Positions 51,313 through 60,812 of a stretch of 64,000 nt of DNA are shown in pieces. The notes beneath the pieces were generated by a model, which was not told the DNA's origin, searched no databases, and saw only the letters and a program-made list of their open reading frames with translations. The stretch covers positions 1-64,000 of the forward strand of contig QCFP01000001.1 in the NCBI GenBank assembly GCA_003280185.1, given 5' to 3'. The translations under genes were made by a program, and so were the position numbers. Positions within the stretch are counted from its first letter, which is position 1; each line of letters starts with the position of its first letter. The stretch comes from Prochlorococcus sp. AG-363-L02. GTDB lineage: Bacteria; Cyanobacteriota; Cyanobacteriia; PCC-6307; Cyanobiaceae.

Positions 51313-51780
51313 AGCTTGTTCGATCGCTGTTTTGAGCTCGCTACTATTAGGTTCAATATCACTCTTAAACCTTCCAATTACTTTGCCTTGTTTGTTTATC
51401 AGAAATTTTTCAAAATTCCATGCGACATCTCCTTTGGGCTCTGTTTTTGTAAGTGTTGTATATGGTTCTGTCGTGTTGCCTTTTGCGTGCACCTTTGCAA
51501 AGAGTTCGAAGGTTGCGTTATAGGTTGTTTTGCAGAATGTTTTGATTTCCTCAAGCTCCCCAGGCTCCTGTCCTCCGAAGTCATTGCAAGGAAAGCCAAG
51601 AACCGTTAGTCCTTGTTTTCCATATTCGTCTTGTAGTGCTTGGAGCCCTTCATATTGTTTGGTGAAACCGCACCGGCTTGCAACATTTACGATTAAAAGA
51701 ACCCGTTCTTTGTAGTCACCTAGTGCTTTCTTTTTTCCATCTGGTGTTGTAACCAGAACGTCGCTTACGTTTATGTCCAT
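51301..51780 (-). CDS. Glutathione peroxidase-like thiol peroxidase
   Basis: A 159-residue thioredoxin-fold peroxidase. The peroxidatic Cys is in VNVASRCGFTKQYEGLQ, followed by FPCNDFGGQEPG with the Gln of the catalytic set, and WNFEKFLI. It uses Cys in place of selenocysteine and probably takes electrons from thioredoxin or reduces lipid hydroperoxides. It is convergent with the second fluC gene. Confidence 0.95.
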   Translation of the reverse strand: MDINVSDVLVTTPDGKKKALGDYKERVLLIVNVASRCGFTKQYEGLQALQDEYGKQGLTVLGFPCNDFGGQEPGELEEIKTFCKTTYNATFELFAKVHAKGNTTEPYTTLTKTEPKGDVAWNFEKFLINKQGKVIGRFKSDIEPNSSELKTAIEQALTN

Positions 51781-51854
51781 GGTTTACTCACAAAAAAACT
51801 AATTTCGTCAAGGTTAAGCCATACACTTAATCAAGCCTCCTCCATGGTGTGCCT

Positions 51855-53273
51855 ATGAAACAGGAAATTGGGCCGCCAGGTCATGTTGCATCAGTAGTCA
51901 ATGATCCTCAGCTTGCAGAAGTAGTTGCCGCAGATTTGAAAGCTTTGCTTTCCAATGGCAATTATGACGGAGCAAAAACTTTGCTGCAGCCTGTTCAGCC
52001 AGTTGATATTGCAGAAGCTATTGGCTTTTTACCTTTGGTTTTGCAGGCTTTTGCATTCCGGTTATTAAGTAAGGATGAGGCCATCGAGGTATATGAGTAT
52101 TTGGATCCAGGAGTTCAACAGAGTTTGCTTGACAGACTTCGTTCAAGTGAGGTTCTTGAATTGGTTGAGGAGATGTCACCAGATGACAGGGTTCAATTGT
52201 TTGATGAGTTGCCAGCAAAAGTTGTTCGAAGACTACTTGCTGAATTAAGTCCTTCTGAGAGGAGAGTTACAGCACAATTGCTGGGCTATGAGTCAGAGAC
52301 TGCTGGAAGGCTGATGACCCCAGAATTTATTGATTTAAAGGAATTTCACAGTGCAGCTCAAGCTCTAACCATTGTTCGTAGAAGGGCTCCAGATACAGAG
52401 ACCGTTTATAGCCTTTATGTGACTGATGGGAAAAGACATTTGACTGGAATCCTGTCATTACGGGATTTAGTTACTGCAGATCCCGAATCGCGCATTGGCG
52501 ATGTGATGACTAGAGAGGTGGTAAGCGTTGCTACGGACACAGATCAGGAAGAGGTTGCAAGAGCGATCCAGCGATATGACTTTCTTGCGCTTCCAGTAGT
52601 TGATAGAGAACAAAGACTTGTAGGAATTGTGACTGTTGACGATGTTATTGATGTGATTGAGCAGGAAGCAACTAGAGATTTGTATGCCGCTGGTGCAGTT
52701 CAAGCTGGTGATGAAGATGATTATTTTCAAAGTAATTTATTCATGGTTGCTAGAAGGCGGGTGGTTTGGTTAGTGGTACTTGTGGTGGCAAATGGTTTTA
52801 CAACTCAAGTAATTGCAATGAATGATCTTGTGTTGAAGCAGGTTGTTTTGTTAGCAGCATTTATTCCCCTTTTGATTGGAACTGGGGGCAATGTTGGCGC
52901 TCAGAGTTCCACCGTTGTAATTAGAGGTCTTAGTACACAAAGGATTCAAGCTTTAGGGCCTTTAAAGGCAGTTGGTCGAGAGGCGATAGCCGGTGCACTT
53001 CTTGGATTATTAATGCTTTTAGTTGTTGTGCCTTTTGCTTGGTGGCGAGGGGAGAGTCCTTTGGTGGGGGCTGCGGTGGGGATAAGCCTTATGGCAATCA
53101 CTACTCTTGCTGCCACTGCAGGAGCCGCTTTGCCACTTTTTTTTGATCGCATGGGGCTGGATCCTGCCCTGATGTCTGCACCATTTATCACTACAGCGAC
53201 TGATGTTGCAGGGGTTTTAATTTATTTGCGTACTGCAGCATGGCTGCTCAGGCATATGAACCCAGCAAGTTGA
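51855..53273 (+). CDS. mgtE: Magnesium transporter MgtE
   Basis: A Mg2+ channel of about 472 residues with the usual order: N-domain superhelix (about 1-130), two CBS domains that sense cytoplasmic Mg2+ (about 140-280, e.g. IGDVMTREVVSV and YDFLALPVVDREQRLVGIVTVDDVID), and five membrane helices. The pore segment begins PLLIGTGGNVGAQSS. ATG at 51855 and GTG at 51849 are both possible starts. It lies 74 bp from the divergent peroxidase gene. Confidence 0.95.
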   Translation: MKQEIGPPGHVASVVNDPQLAEVVAADLKALLSNGNYDGAKTLLQPVQPVDIAEAIGFLPLVLQAFAFRLLSKDEAIEVYEYLDPGVQQSLLDRLRSSEVLELVEEMSPDDRVQLFDELPAKVVRRLLAELSPSERRVTAQLLGYESETAGRLMTPEFIDLKEFHSAAQALTIVRRRAPDTETVYSLYVTDGKRHLTGILSLRDLVTADPESRIGDVMTREVVSVATDTDQEEVARAIQRYDFLALPVVDREQRLVGIVTVDDVIDVIEQEATRDLYAAGAVQAGDEDDYFQSNLFMVARRRVVWLVVLVVANGFTTQVIAMNDLVLKQVVLLAAFIPLLIGTGGNVGAQSSTVVIRGLSTQRIQALGPLKAVGREAIAGALLGLLMLLVVVPFAWWRGESPLVGAAVGISLMAITTLAATAGAALPLFFDRMGLDPALMSAPFITTATDVAGVLIYLRTAAWLLRHMNPAS

Positions 53274-53324
53274 TGAGTATTAATACCTAAATAATCCACT
53301 AAATCTTTATCTTTACACTTCTTA

Positions 53325-53338
53325 GTAGTACGCTTTAC
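53325..53338. promoter_or_regulatory. Possible NtcA-type site GTA-N8-TAC upstream of sigma factor
   Basis: GTAGTACGCTTTAC fits the NtcA consensus GTA-N8-TAC. It lies 20 bp before the sigma factor GTG, too close for the classical activator position, so a repressing role or chance must be considered. One such match is expected about every 4 kb by chance. Confidence 0.25.
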
Positions 53339-53358
53339 ATAACGCAATAAATTGATTC

Positions 53359-54366
53359 GTGCCCTCTACGCTGTTGACTAAAGATCCCTTGAAGACTGTG
53401 GTGAAGTCCACTCGTCAGCCTGGAGGAGATCTAGACCTGGTCAGCTCATATTTACGTGATATAGGTCGTGTTCCTTTGTTGACGAATGATCAAGAAATTA
53501 CTTTGGGAAGACAAGTTCAGGAGCTGATGTCTCTTGAGCAGTTGGGCACAGAATTAGAACTAACCAATGGTGAGAAGCCCAGTTTTGAAGAATTATCCAA
53601 AGCAGCAGGGATTTCCATTACCCAGCTAAAGAAAAAACTTAAATCTGGGCGACGCGCTAAAGAGCGTATGGTCGCTGCAAACTTGCGTTTGGTTGTCAGC
53701 GTTGCAAAGAAATATACGAAACGGAATATGGAGCTTTTGGACCTAATCCAGGAAGGTACTCTCGGATTAGTGCGAGGGGTAGAAAAGTTTGACCCTACTC
53801 GAGGTTATAAATTCTCGACATACGCCTACTGGTGGATTCGACAAGGAATAACAAGGGCATTGGCTGAGAAAAGCCGAACTATTCGTTTGCCTATTCACGT
53901 CACTGAAATTTTGAACAAACTGAAAAAAGGTCAAAGAGAATTAAGTCAAAAGCTTGCAAGGACTCCTTCTATTTCGGAATTGGCGAAATTTGTTGAGTTA
54001 AAAGAAGAAGAAGTCAAGGAATTGATGTATAGAGCTAGTCAACCAATGAGTTTGGAAAAGAAAGTAGGAGAGGGTGATGACACGATCCTGCTTGACTTGC
54101 TTCCAGGAGAAGAAAGCCTACCTAGTGAGAAAGTCGAAGCTGATTGCATGAAAGGAGATTTACATGCATTAATTGATCAGTTACCAGAAATACAAGGTCT
54201 TGTATTGCGAAAGAGATATGGGATTGATGGAGATGATCCCATGACCCTGACTGGTATAGGGAGAGATTTGGGAATGAGTCGTGATCGAATACGGAATTTA
54301 GAGCGAGATGGGCTAAGACTATTAAGACAAAAAAGTAAGTCTTATGACGCTTATATTGCTGCTTGA
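53359..54366 (+). CDS. Group 2 sigma-70 factor (SigB/D-like)
   Basis: A 335-residue primary-like sigma factor. Regions 1.2 (SYLRDIGRVPLLTNDQEI), 2 (RLVVSVAKKYTKRNMELLDLIQEGTLGLVRGVEKFDPTRGYKFSTYAYWWIRQGI), 3 and 4 (MTLTGIGRDLGMSRDRIRNLERDGL) are complete, but the long N-terminal region of group 1 RpoD is missing, which places it in group 2. Group 2 factors respond to light, stress or nitrogen. Start is GTG at 53359. It overlaps the convergent hydrolase gene by 16 bp. Confidence 0.93.
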   Translation: MPSTLLTKDPLKTVVKSTRQPGGDLDLVSSYLRDIGRVPLLTNDQEITLGRQVQELMSLEQLGTELELTNGEKPSFEELSKAAGISITQLKKKLKSGRRAKERMVAANLRLVVSVAKKYTKRNMELLDLIQEGTLGLVRGVEKFDPTRGYKFSTYAYWWIRQGITRALAEKSRTIRLPIHVTEILNKLKKGQRELSQKLARTPSISELAKFVELKEEEVKELMYRASQPMSLEKKVGEGDDTILLDLLPGEESLPSEKVEADCMKGDLHALIDQLPEIQGLVLRKRYGIDGDDPMTLTGIGRDLGMSRDRIRNLERDGLRLLRQKSKSYDAYIAA

Positions 54367-55286
54367 ATAATTTTTAATAGTAAAGGGTTGACTAGCTCAG
54401 GTTTTTCATCATGAGGGCAATGTCCTGCGCCCTGGATAATGTCAAGTGAATGAATACATGGGATAGAAGAGTTCCATTTTTTTGCTAATTCTATCGGTTC
54501 CCAAGGATCAGCCTCTCCCCAAATTAGGTGAACTGGTGTATCAGTTTTTGCTAGAAGGTCTGGAGCTAAATGGTCATCAAAGAGATTAATAAAACCTCTA
54601 AATGATTCAGCTGCTCCAATTGCTTGACTAGGTCTGTGCAGAAGATCAATCAGTTCCTCATCAACATTGCACCCACTTGGGTAGGCCTGTTTAAGTACTT
54701 TTTGAATTACAGTGCGATTGGCTGCATTTCTAAATAAGCTATTGCTGAGCCATCTTTGGCGGACGATCGTTTTTAGGAATGGTCTGACTATTCGCATCCA
54801 ATATTTCTGCTCACTAAGGCGTTTGTCATCCATAGTTCTTTGTGCACAATCTATAAGAATGATTTCTGCACATGTCTTGGTTAGATTTTGTGCAGCAGTG
54901 AGCGCAACTACACCACCTATGGAGTTTCCCACTAGAATAACTCTATCTTTAATAATTTGTTGGCAAAAGTTAGCCACCTGTTCTCCCCAGGAGTCAAAGC
55001 AATAACAGAAATCTTTTTCCTCTGTAGGTTCCTCTTTTAGTCTTGCTTTTGGTTTACTGCTATTACCAAAACCAATTAGATCAATAGCAAAGCAGTTTGT
55101 TTTATTTGCTATAAAATTTTGATTGTGACGCCAATGCTCTTTGGATGCTCCAAAGCCGTGTATTAACAAAACAGCCGGTAGTTCATTGCTTTTTGAACCC
55201 TTGCTTGTCCAGGCAATATTATGACCTTTCCATTCCCATATACTATGTTTTAAATGATTTGAGTTTGGAAAAGTTTTTTCCGACAT
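54351..55286 (-). CDS. Alpha/beta hydrolase
   Basis: A 311-residue alpha/beta-hydrolase fold protein. LLIHGFGASKEHW gives the oxyanion-hole region and VGNSIGG the nucleophile Ser; the acid lies in IWGEADPWEP and the His in GAGHCPHDEKPE. Related cyanobacterial proteins include chlorophyll dephytylase-like and pheophytinase-like enzymes, but no substrate can be assigned from the motifs alone. It overlaps the convergent sigma factor gene by 16 bp. Confidence 0.88.
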   Translation of the reverse strand: MSEKTFPNSNHLKHSIWEWKGHNIAWTSKGSKSNELPAVLLIHGFGASKEHWRHNQNFIANKTNCFAIDLIGFGNSSKPKARLKEEPTEEKDFCYCFDSWGEQVANFCQQIIKDRVILVGNSIGGVVALTAAQNLTKTCAEIILIDCAQRTMDDKRLSEQKYWMRIVRPFLKTIVRQRWLSNSLFRNAANRTVIQKVLKQAYPSGCNVDEELIDLLHRPSQAIGAAESFRGFINLFDDHLAPDLLAKTDTPVHLIWGEADPWEPIELAKKWNSSIPCIHSLDIIQGAGHCPHDEKPELVNPLLLKIIQAAI

Positions 55287-55474
55287 TGTTTAAAGGTATT
55301 TTTAGTGAAAGAAGATGGAAGAGGAAACCTTGAGCCGTTGATGTTTGTCTTTCTTTGCAGCCATTAATATGTTTAATCTTGCTGAATTATACGGTATTTT
55401 TGCTGTTAATTGCTGTTAATTGCTATTAGTTCTTAAGGAGAAATTTTAATGACTTGGAAATTAAAGATTAATTA
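55287..55474. other. Gap upstream of mutY with 10-bp tandem repeat
   Basis: The 188-bp gap between divergent genes contains TGCTGTTAAT twice in tandem (55401-55420) with a third partial copy TGCTATTAGT (55421-55430), then an AAGGAG ribosome binding site at 55435-55440. It may include the mutY promoter. Confidence 0.6.
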
Positions 55475-55478
55475 TTGA
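55449..55478 (+). CDS. Candidate 9-residue leader peptide coupled to mutY
   Basis: An ORF ATG-ACT-TGG-AAA-... encoding MTWKLKINY and ending in TGA at 55476-55478, where the final A is also the first base of the mutY ATG at 55478. A strong AAGGAG lies eight bases upstream of its ATG, while mutY itself has no Shine-Dalgarno of its own. The layout fits a translationally coupled leader, but chance cannot be excluded at this length. Confidence 0.4.
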   Translation: MTWKLKINY

Positions 55479-56608
55479 TGGATACTATTATTTCATTCAA
55501 ATATGTTCGTGAAAGAGTTCTGGATTGGTGGGCTGTTCATGGTCGTCATGATTTGCCCTGGAAAAAGGCTTCGGATCAATTCGATTTGAAGCCTTCTCGC
55601 GAACAAACTACTTATGAACTAGATCCATATCGAATTTGGATTGCTGAAATCATGCTTCAGCAGACCCAAGTTGGTGTGATGTTGCCTTTCTGGAAGAGAT
55701 GGATGGATGCTTTTCCTAATGTTTCTTTGCTTGCTGAAGCGCCTTTAGAAGAGCTCCTTCTTATTTGGCAGGGACTCGGCTACTACAGGAGAGTTCATAG
55801 TATTCATAGAGCATCAATGAATTTAAAAGGTGATGCTTGGCCTCGTACTTTGCAAGGTTGGATGCTTTTGCCTGGTATAGGTCGTACAACTGCTGGAAGC
55901 ATTCTTTCTAGTGCGTTTAATTTGCCTTTCCCCATACTTGACGGGAATGTTCGACGTCTTTTGACGAGATTAACTGGATGTAAAGAACCCCCTTCACAAT
56001 CAGTTGATTCGAGGCTTTGGCGATTGAGTTTTTTGTTGTTGGATAAGGAACGACCACGGGATTTCAATCAAGCTCTAATGGATCTTGGAGCTTTAGTTTG
56101 CACGTCACGTAATCCAAAATGTTCTTTATGTCCTCTTGTTGAAAGGTGTTTTGCGTACTCTATTGGCCAGCAAAGTAGTTTCCCAGTGAAAAAGGAATCA
56201 AGAAGGTTGTCCATTCAAGTGATAGGCGTAGGAGTGATTTTTAATCAGAGGGGGGAAGTCCTTATTGATCAAAGAAAGAATGATGGATTGTTGGGAGGGA
56301 TGTGGGAATTCCCGGGAGGAAAGCAAGAACAAGGCGAACCGATTAAATCAACAGTTTCGCGAGAAATCATTGAGGAACTTGCGATTACCGTTGAAGTTGG
56401 CGAAGAATTAATTTCTTTTGTTCATGCTTATAGCCATAAAAGATTGCGATTTGTGGTTCATATTTGCGAATATGTTAGTGGAGAACCAAAGCCACTAGCC
56501 AGTCAACAAGTTCGATGGGTTGAGCCTAAATCTCTTAATAAGTATCCATTTCCAGCTGCTAATACAAAGATTATTGATGCGTTAATGAATTATATAAAAT
56601 CCATATAA
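55478..56608 (+). CDS. mutY: A/G-specific adenine DNA glycosylase
   Basis: Removes adenine mispaired with 8-oxoguanine. The 376 residues have an HhH-GPD domain with IWIAEIMLQQTQVG (catalytic Glu), the HhH hairpin LLPGIGRTTAGSI and catalytic Asp in LDGNVRR, the iron-sulfur cluster Cys ligands C-x6-C-x2-C-x5-C (CTSRNPKCSLCPLVERC), and a C-terminal Nudix-like domain (GGMWEFPGGKQEQGE) that recognises 8-oxoG. About 20 residues are inserted between DLPWKK and DPYRIW. The ATG at 55478 is preferred to the TTG at 55475. Confidence 0.95.
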   Translation: MDTIISFKYVRERVLDWWAVHGRHDLPWKKASDQFDLKPSREQTTYELDPYRIWIAEIMLQQTQVGVMLPFWKRWMDAFPNVSLLAEAPLEELLLIWQGLGYYRRVHSIHRASMNLKGDAWPRTLQGWMLLPGIGRTTAGSILSSAFNLPFPILDGNVRRLLTRLTGCKEPPSQSVDSRLWRLSFLLLDKERPRDFNQALMDLGALVCTSRNPKCSLCPLVERCFAYSIGQQSSFPVKKESRRLSIQVIGVGVIFNQRGEVLIDQRKNDGLLGGMWEFPGGKQEQGEPIKSTVSREIIEELAITVEVGEELISFVHAYSHKRLRFVVHICEYVSGEPKPLASQQVRWVEPKSLNKYPFPAANTKIIDALMNYIKSI

Positions 56609-56650
56609 TTTTTTTATTAGCTTTAATCTATCCCTTATATTAAAGTTTAT

Positions 56651-57664
56651 TTGTCAGTGACTAGAACTTTGCCAGTTGTTGCCTGCCTTGGTGAGGCATT
56701 AGTGGATCGCTTAGGACCCTTAGGTGGAGATCCATTAACAGATAAACCTGTTATTGATTGTTTTGGTGGTGCACCAGCCAATGTTGCATGTGGCCTTGCA
56801 AAATTAGGGACCAATGTTGCCTTTATAGGCCGTTTAGGTAGTGATGTTATATCAGATAAATTTAGGAATCTAATGAAAATTAGAGGTGTTAATATAATTG
56901 GATTACAGACTGATTTCAAGAGACCTTGCCGGATTGTATTAGTACGTAGAAGTAACTCTGGAGAGAGGACTTTTAATGGGTTTGAAGGAGATCAGGGTGA
57001 TGGTTTTGCTGATCAAGCACTTGATAAAAATCAATTAAAAGAGACATTCCAGATACTGTTTAAAAAGGTTTCCTGGTTGTTAATAGGATCTATTCCTTTG
57101 GCGAGTCCAATATCTCGAGAGGCTTTACATTGGATTGTTGATATGGCTATTAAACAAGGGATTAATATTGTATTTGATGTGAATTGGCGGCCAACTTTCT
57201 GGAATCCCAATATGGATCCAACTACAGGACCAAATTTGCTTTCTATTAACGAGATTACATATCTTTTTGAGTGCGCATCTTTGCTAAAACTTGCTAGAGA
57301 GGAGGCGCTATGGTTTTTTGAAAATGATGACCCTAAAAAGATATCATTATCCTTATCAAAAAAACCTGATGTGGTTATTACAGATGGTGCCAAACCTATT
57401 AATTGGTTTTTGGGTGGTAACTCTGGTCAAACAGCAACAATAGTACCAAAAGTTGTTCAAGATACTACGGGAGCAGGTGATGCTTTTATGGCAGGATTTC
57501 TTCATAAATTAGCCTTAGACTCCTATTCTGAAAATAAAACTATTGACTTCCATGAAGTTGTTAGTTTTGCAGCCGCATGTGGTGCGATTACATGTTCTGG
57601 ATCTGGAGCAATTGATCCTCAACCCACTCAGGCTGAAGTAGAGAAATTTTTGAATTTTATTTGA
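56651..57664 (+). CDS. PfkB-family carbohydrate kinase, probable fructokinase
   Basis: A ribokinase-fold sugar kinase of 337 residues. It shows GGAPANVACGLAKLG near the N-terminus and the phosphate-binding DTTGAGDAFMAGFL with catalytic Asp near residue 276. Fructokinase is the usual label in picocyanobacteria, but the substrate is not certain. Start is TTG at 56651 or GTG at 56657; no ATG fits. It overlaps the convergent tsaE gene by 37 bases. Confidence 0.88.
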   Translation: MSVTRTLPVVACLGEALVDRLGPLGGDPLTDKPVIDCFGGAPANVACGLAKLGTNVAFIGRLGSDVISDKFRNLMKIRGVNIIGLQTDFKRPCRIVLVRRSNSGERTFNGFEGDQGDGFADQALDKNQLKETFQILFKKVSWLLIGSIPLASPISREALHWIVDMAIKQGINIVFDVNWRPTFWNPNMDPTTGPNLLSINEITYLFECASLLKLAREEALWFFENDDPKKISLSLSKKPDVVITDGAKPINWFLGGNSGQTATIVPKVVQDTTGAGDAFMAGFLHKLALDSYSENKTIDFHEVVSFAAACGAITCSGSGAIDPQPTQAEVEKFLNFI

Positions 57665-58146
57665 GGTCTTTTCAAATATGCTATACGACCACCATTTGGT
57701 TCGTATTGTATTTCCATGACTAATGCTTCAGCTAAGTTTAGGCTTAATCTTTCGGGCCATTCTACTACTATGATTGCTCTTTTTGCTTTGGCCTCTTCTT
57801 CCTCTTGAAGGAACAATTGATTGGCTGAGTCAATATTTTCGATTCGATATAGGTCTAAATGTATTAACGCAAAGGTTTCTCCTTGGTAATGTTGTGAAAG
57901 GGCAAATGTCGGGCTTGTAATGGGTTCATATATTCCTAATCCCAAGGCAAGACCTTGAACAAGAGAGGTTTTCCCAGACCCAAGAGGTCCTTTAAGGAGG
58001 AGAATTCCAACATTGTCGAGTTCTGAAACAAGAGATTCTCCAAGTTTTTTTGTACTGGCTAAATCTTTGAGGATTAAACCTTTATCAGTAGATTGGCTCT
58101 TAAGTGATTCGGAAGCCCTTGAGCTTTCGTCGTATTTCTCTTTCAC
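57628..58146 (-). CDS. tsaE: tRNA threonylcarbamoyladenosine ATPase TsaE
   Basis: The ATPase partner of TsaB and TsaD that makes the t6A37 modification in tRNAs reading ANN codons. The 172 residues show Walker [27 protein letters not shown] and HLDLYRIE, with WPERL. The N-terminal 25 residues are unconserved. It is divergent from ahcY with a 24-bp gap. Confidence 0.94.
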   Translation of the reverse strand: MKEKYDESSRASESLKSQSTDKGLILKDLASTKKLGESLVSELDNVGILLLKGPLGSGKTSLVQGLALGLGIYEPITSPTFALSQHYQGETFALIHLDLYRIENIDSANQLFLQEEEEAKAKRAIIVVEWPERLSLNLAEALVMEIQYEPNGGRIAYLKRPQIKFKNFSTSA

Positions 58147-58170
58147 ATTTTCCTCTCAAGAGCTCTAACC

Positions 58171-59601
58171 ATGGTGGCAGCGAAAGTCTCAAATTCCCTA
58201 ATTCAGCAAACCCCTGATTTCGTTGTCGCGGACATGGAATTAGCCGACTTTGGACGGAAGGAGCTTGCAATAGCTCAAACTGAGATGCCTGGTTTAATGG
58301 CCCTTAGGTCGAAGTATGGGGATGAACAGCCTCTTAAAGGAGCGCGTATTGCTGGAAGTTTGCATATGACCATTCAGACAGGAGTTTTAATTGAAACTCT
58401 TGTCTCGTTAGGTGCGGAGGTTCGTTGGGCTTCGTGCAATATTTTTTCTACACAAGATCATGCTGCTGCGGCTATTGCTGCTACAGGAGTCCCCGTTTTT
58501 GCTGTCAAAGGTGAGACTTTAGAGGAGTATTGGAAATATACACACCATATTCTTGAATGGGGTGATGGAGGCTCACCCAACATGATTTTGGATGATGGAG
58601 GTGATGCAACTGGGTTGGTAATGCTTGGATCGAAGGCAGAATCAGAACCTGCTGTATTGGATAACCCGAATAATGATGAAGAGGTCGCATTATTTTCTTC
58701 TATTCGAAGCAAATTAAAGGAAGATTCATCTTTTTATTCACGAATTAAAAGGACTATTCAAGGTGTAACCGAAGAAACCACAACGGGTGTGGCACGTCTC
58801 TATCAGATGCATAAACGAGGTGAGTTAGTTTTCCCAGCGATTAACGTTAATGATTCAGTTACTAAAAGTAAGTTTGATAATCTTTATGGGTGTAGGGAGT
58901 CCTTAGTAGATGGAATTAAACGAGCTACTGATGTAATGGTTGCAGGCAAAATTGCTCTTGTATTGGGCTACGGAGATGTAGGGAAAGGTTCAGCTCAATC
59001 CTTAAGAGGATTGGGTGCAACTGTCATGATTGCTGAAATTGATCCAATATGTGCTCTTCAGGCTTCAATGGAGGGTTATCGTGTTGTAAGACTCGAAGAA
59101 GTAGTTCAAGATGTAGATATTTTTGTTACTGCAACTGGAAATTTTCAAGTAATACGACATGAGCATTTGATTCGCATGAAGGATGAAGCTATTGTTTGTA
59201 ATATTGGTCATTTTGATAATGAGATTGATGTAGCTTCATTGAAGAATTATGAGTGGGAATCAATAAAGCCTCAAGTAGATCATATAACTTTGCCGAGTGG
59301 AAATAAAATTATCCTTCTTGCTGAAGGTAGATTGGTAAATTTAGGTTGTGCAACAGGTCATCCAAGTTTTGTAATGAGCAATTCATTTACGAATCAGGTT
59401 TTAGCCCAAATAGAGTTGTTTACTAAAAAAGATAAATATGAAAATCGAGTTTATGTATTGCCAAAGCATCTTGATGAAATGGTTGCTCGATTACATCTTG
59501 ATAGGATTGGAGCAAGGTTAACTGAGTTAACAGAAACTCAAGCCAAATATATAAGTGTTCCCGTTGAAGGTCCTTATAAGCCAGATCACTATAGATATTG
59601 A
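58171..59601 (+). CDS. ahcY: S-adenosylhomocysteine hydrolase
   Basis: Splits S-adenosylhomocysteine, clearing the product of methylation. The 476 residues include the N-terminal [16 protein letters not shown] and [14 protein letters not shown], the NAD-binding [15 protein letters not shown] and [12 protein letters not shown]. The insertion at about 150-190 ([15 protein letters not shown]) is typical of cyanobacterial and proteobacterial forms. Not operonic with methionine genes here. Confidence 0.97.
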   Translation: MVAAKVSNSLIQQTPDFVVADMELADFGRKELAIAQTEMPGLMALRSKYGDEQPLKGARIAGSLHMTIQTGVLIETLVSLGAEVRWASCNIFSTQDHAAAAIAATGVPVFAVKGETLEEYWKYTHHILEWGDGGSPNMILDDGGDATGLVMLGSKAESEPAVLDNPNNDEEVALFSSIRSKLKEDSSFYSRIKRTIQGVTEETTTGVARLYQMHKRGELVFPAINVNDSVTKSKFDNLYGCRESLVDGIKRATDVMVAGKIALVLGYGDVGKGSAQSLRGLGATVMIAEIDPICALQASMEGYRVVRLEEVVQDVDIFVTATGNFQVIRHEHLIRMKDEAIVCNIGHFDNEIDVASLKNYEWESIKPQVDHITLPSGNKIILLAEGRLVNLGCATGHPSFVMSNSFTNQVLAQIELFTKKDKYENRVYVLPKHLDEMVARLHLDRIGARLTELTETQAKYISVPVEGPYKPDHYRY

Positions 59602-59622
59602 CAACTTGATAGGAATTAAGGC

Positions 59623-60282
59623 ATGGATTTCTCTGATTTCATTTCGCAATTACCTCAAATAATTGGACAAGCTGTTGAAGCCAATCAATGGATGGGATAT
59701 TTGGCAATTTTTTTGGCAATGTTTCTTGAAAACTTATTCCCGCCAATTCCCTCTGAATTGATAATGCCACTAGGTGGATTTTATGTTCATCAAGGTCAAT
59801 TGCAGCTTTTCCCTGTTGTTCTTGCTGGTTTATTAGGTACTTTGCTCGGAGCTTTTCCCTGGTATTACATTGGCCGACTTGCAAATGAAGAACGCTTAGA
59901 AGCATGGTTAAGGCGACATGGTCGTTGGATTGGCATTAGTCCTGATGACTTGTCAAGGAGTAGAAGCTGGTTTAGTCGATATGGTTCTTTATTAGTTTTT
60001 TGGGGAAGATTAGTTCCAGGTATTAGAACATTAATTTCTGTGCCTGCAGGAATAGAACTAATGCCATTGAGTCCATTTTTACTTTGGACAACGGCAGGGA
60101 GTTTTATTTGGACATTACTTCTTACCCTCGCAGGATTTGCGTTAGGTGAGAGTTATAGTTCTGTTGAGACTTGGATTGAGCCTGTTTCGAAGATTATAAA
60201 GACTTTGCTTGTAACTTTATTAATAATTTCCTTTTGTTGGTTGATCTTTCGAGCTTGGAATAGAAGAAATAATAATCATTGA
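59623..60282 (+). CDS. DedA family membrane protein
   Basis: A 219-residue polytopic protein of the DedA/VTT (SNARE-associated) family with about five hydrophobic stretches. The VTT signature is seen as FLENLFPPIPSELIMPLGGF, and RLVPGIRTLISVPAGIELM. Members flip polyprenyl phosphates or phospholipids. It begins 21 bp after ahcY on the same strand and converges on ssb. The lipid substrate is unknown. Confidence 0.9.
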   Translation: MDFSDFISQLPQIIGQAVEANQWMGYLAIFLAMFLENLFPPIPSELIMPLGGFYVHQGQLQLFPVVLAGLLGTLLGAFPWYYIGRLANEERLEAWLRRHGRWIGISPDDLSRSRSWFSRYGSLLVFWGRLVPGIRTLISVPAGIELMPLSPFLLWTTAGSFIWTLLLTLAGFALGESYSSVETWIEPVSKIIKTLLVTLLIISFCWLIFRAWNRRNNNH

Positions 60283-60298
60283 TTATTATTTTGCCTTA

Positions 60299-60670
60299 TT
60301 AAAAAGGCACTTCGTCTTGATTAGGAGAATTACTGTAGCCACTTCCCTCTTGGTCCCTTTTCGAACCCATTAGTTCTAGGCGTTCAACACGAACTACAGG
60401 CTTACTTCTTTGTTCACCATTATTTTTGTCATTCCAGCGATCCAATTTAAAGCTGCCAACAACACCAATTAGTGAACCTTTTTTAACGTAGTCAGCTGCA
60501 ACTTGTGCTTGTTTTCCCCAAATTTCTAGGTTGAACCAGTCTGGTTCTTCGTCGCGACTTCTTCGATTAACAGCCAAGGTTAGGTTTGCGACAACGCTAC
60601 CTGATTCGAAGTACCTAACGTCAGGGTCTCTGCCTGCCCGACCGACTAATGTGACGGAATTAACACTCAT
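60299..60670 (-). CDS. ssb: Single-stranded DNA-binding protein
   Basis: Protects single-stranded DNA. The 123-residue protein has the OB-fold (VTLVGRAGRDPDVRYFESG, VANLTLAVNRRSRDEEPDWF) and the acidic tail DEVPF at the C-terminus that binds partner proteins. The linker is very short compared with E. coli SSB, a normal cyanobacterial trait. It is divergent from mreB. Confidence 0.95.
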   Translation of the reverse strand: MSVNSVTLVGRAGRDPDVRYFESGSVVANLTLAVNRRSRDEEPDWFNLEIWGKQAQVAADYVKKGSLIGVVGSFKLDRWNDKNNGEQRSKPVVRVERLELMGSKRDQEGSGYSNSPNQDEVPF

Positions 60671-60812
60671 TTCTCAAAAAGGTAATGGTGATTTTGTTAA
60701 TAATGGGGGAATTTACAGTCAAATAACTATAGGAGTTTTATCTATTAAAGCTTTACTTCATTGGGTTTAATTCCAACTGCCCCTATGATTCGCCGGATTG
60801 GCTCTTTCACTC

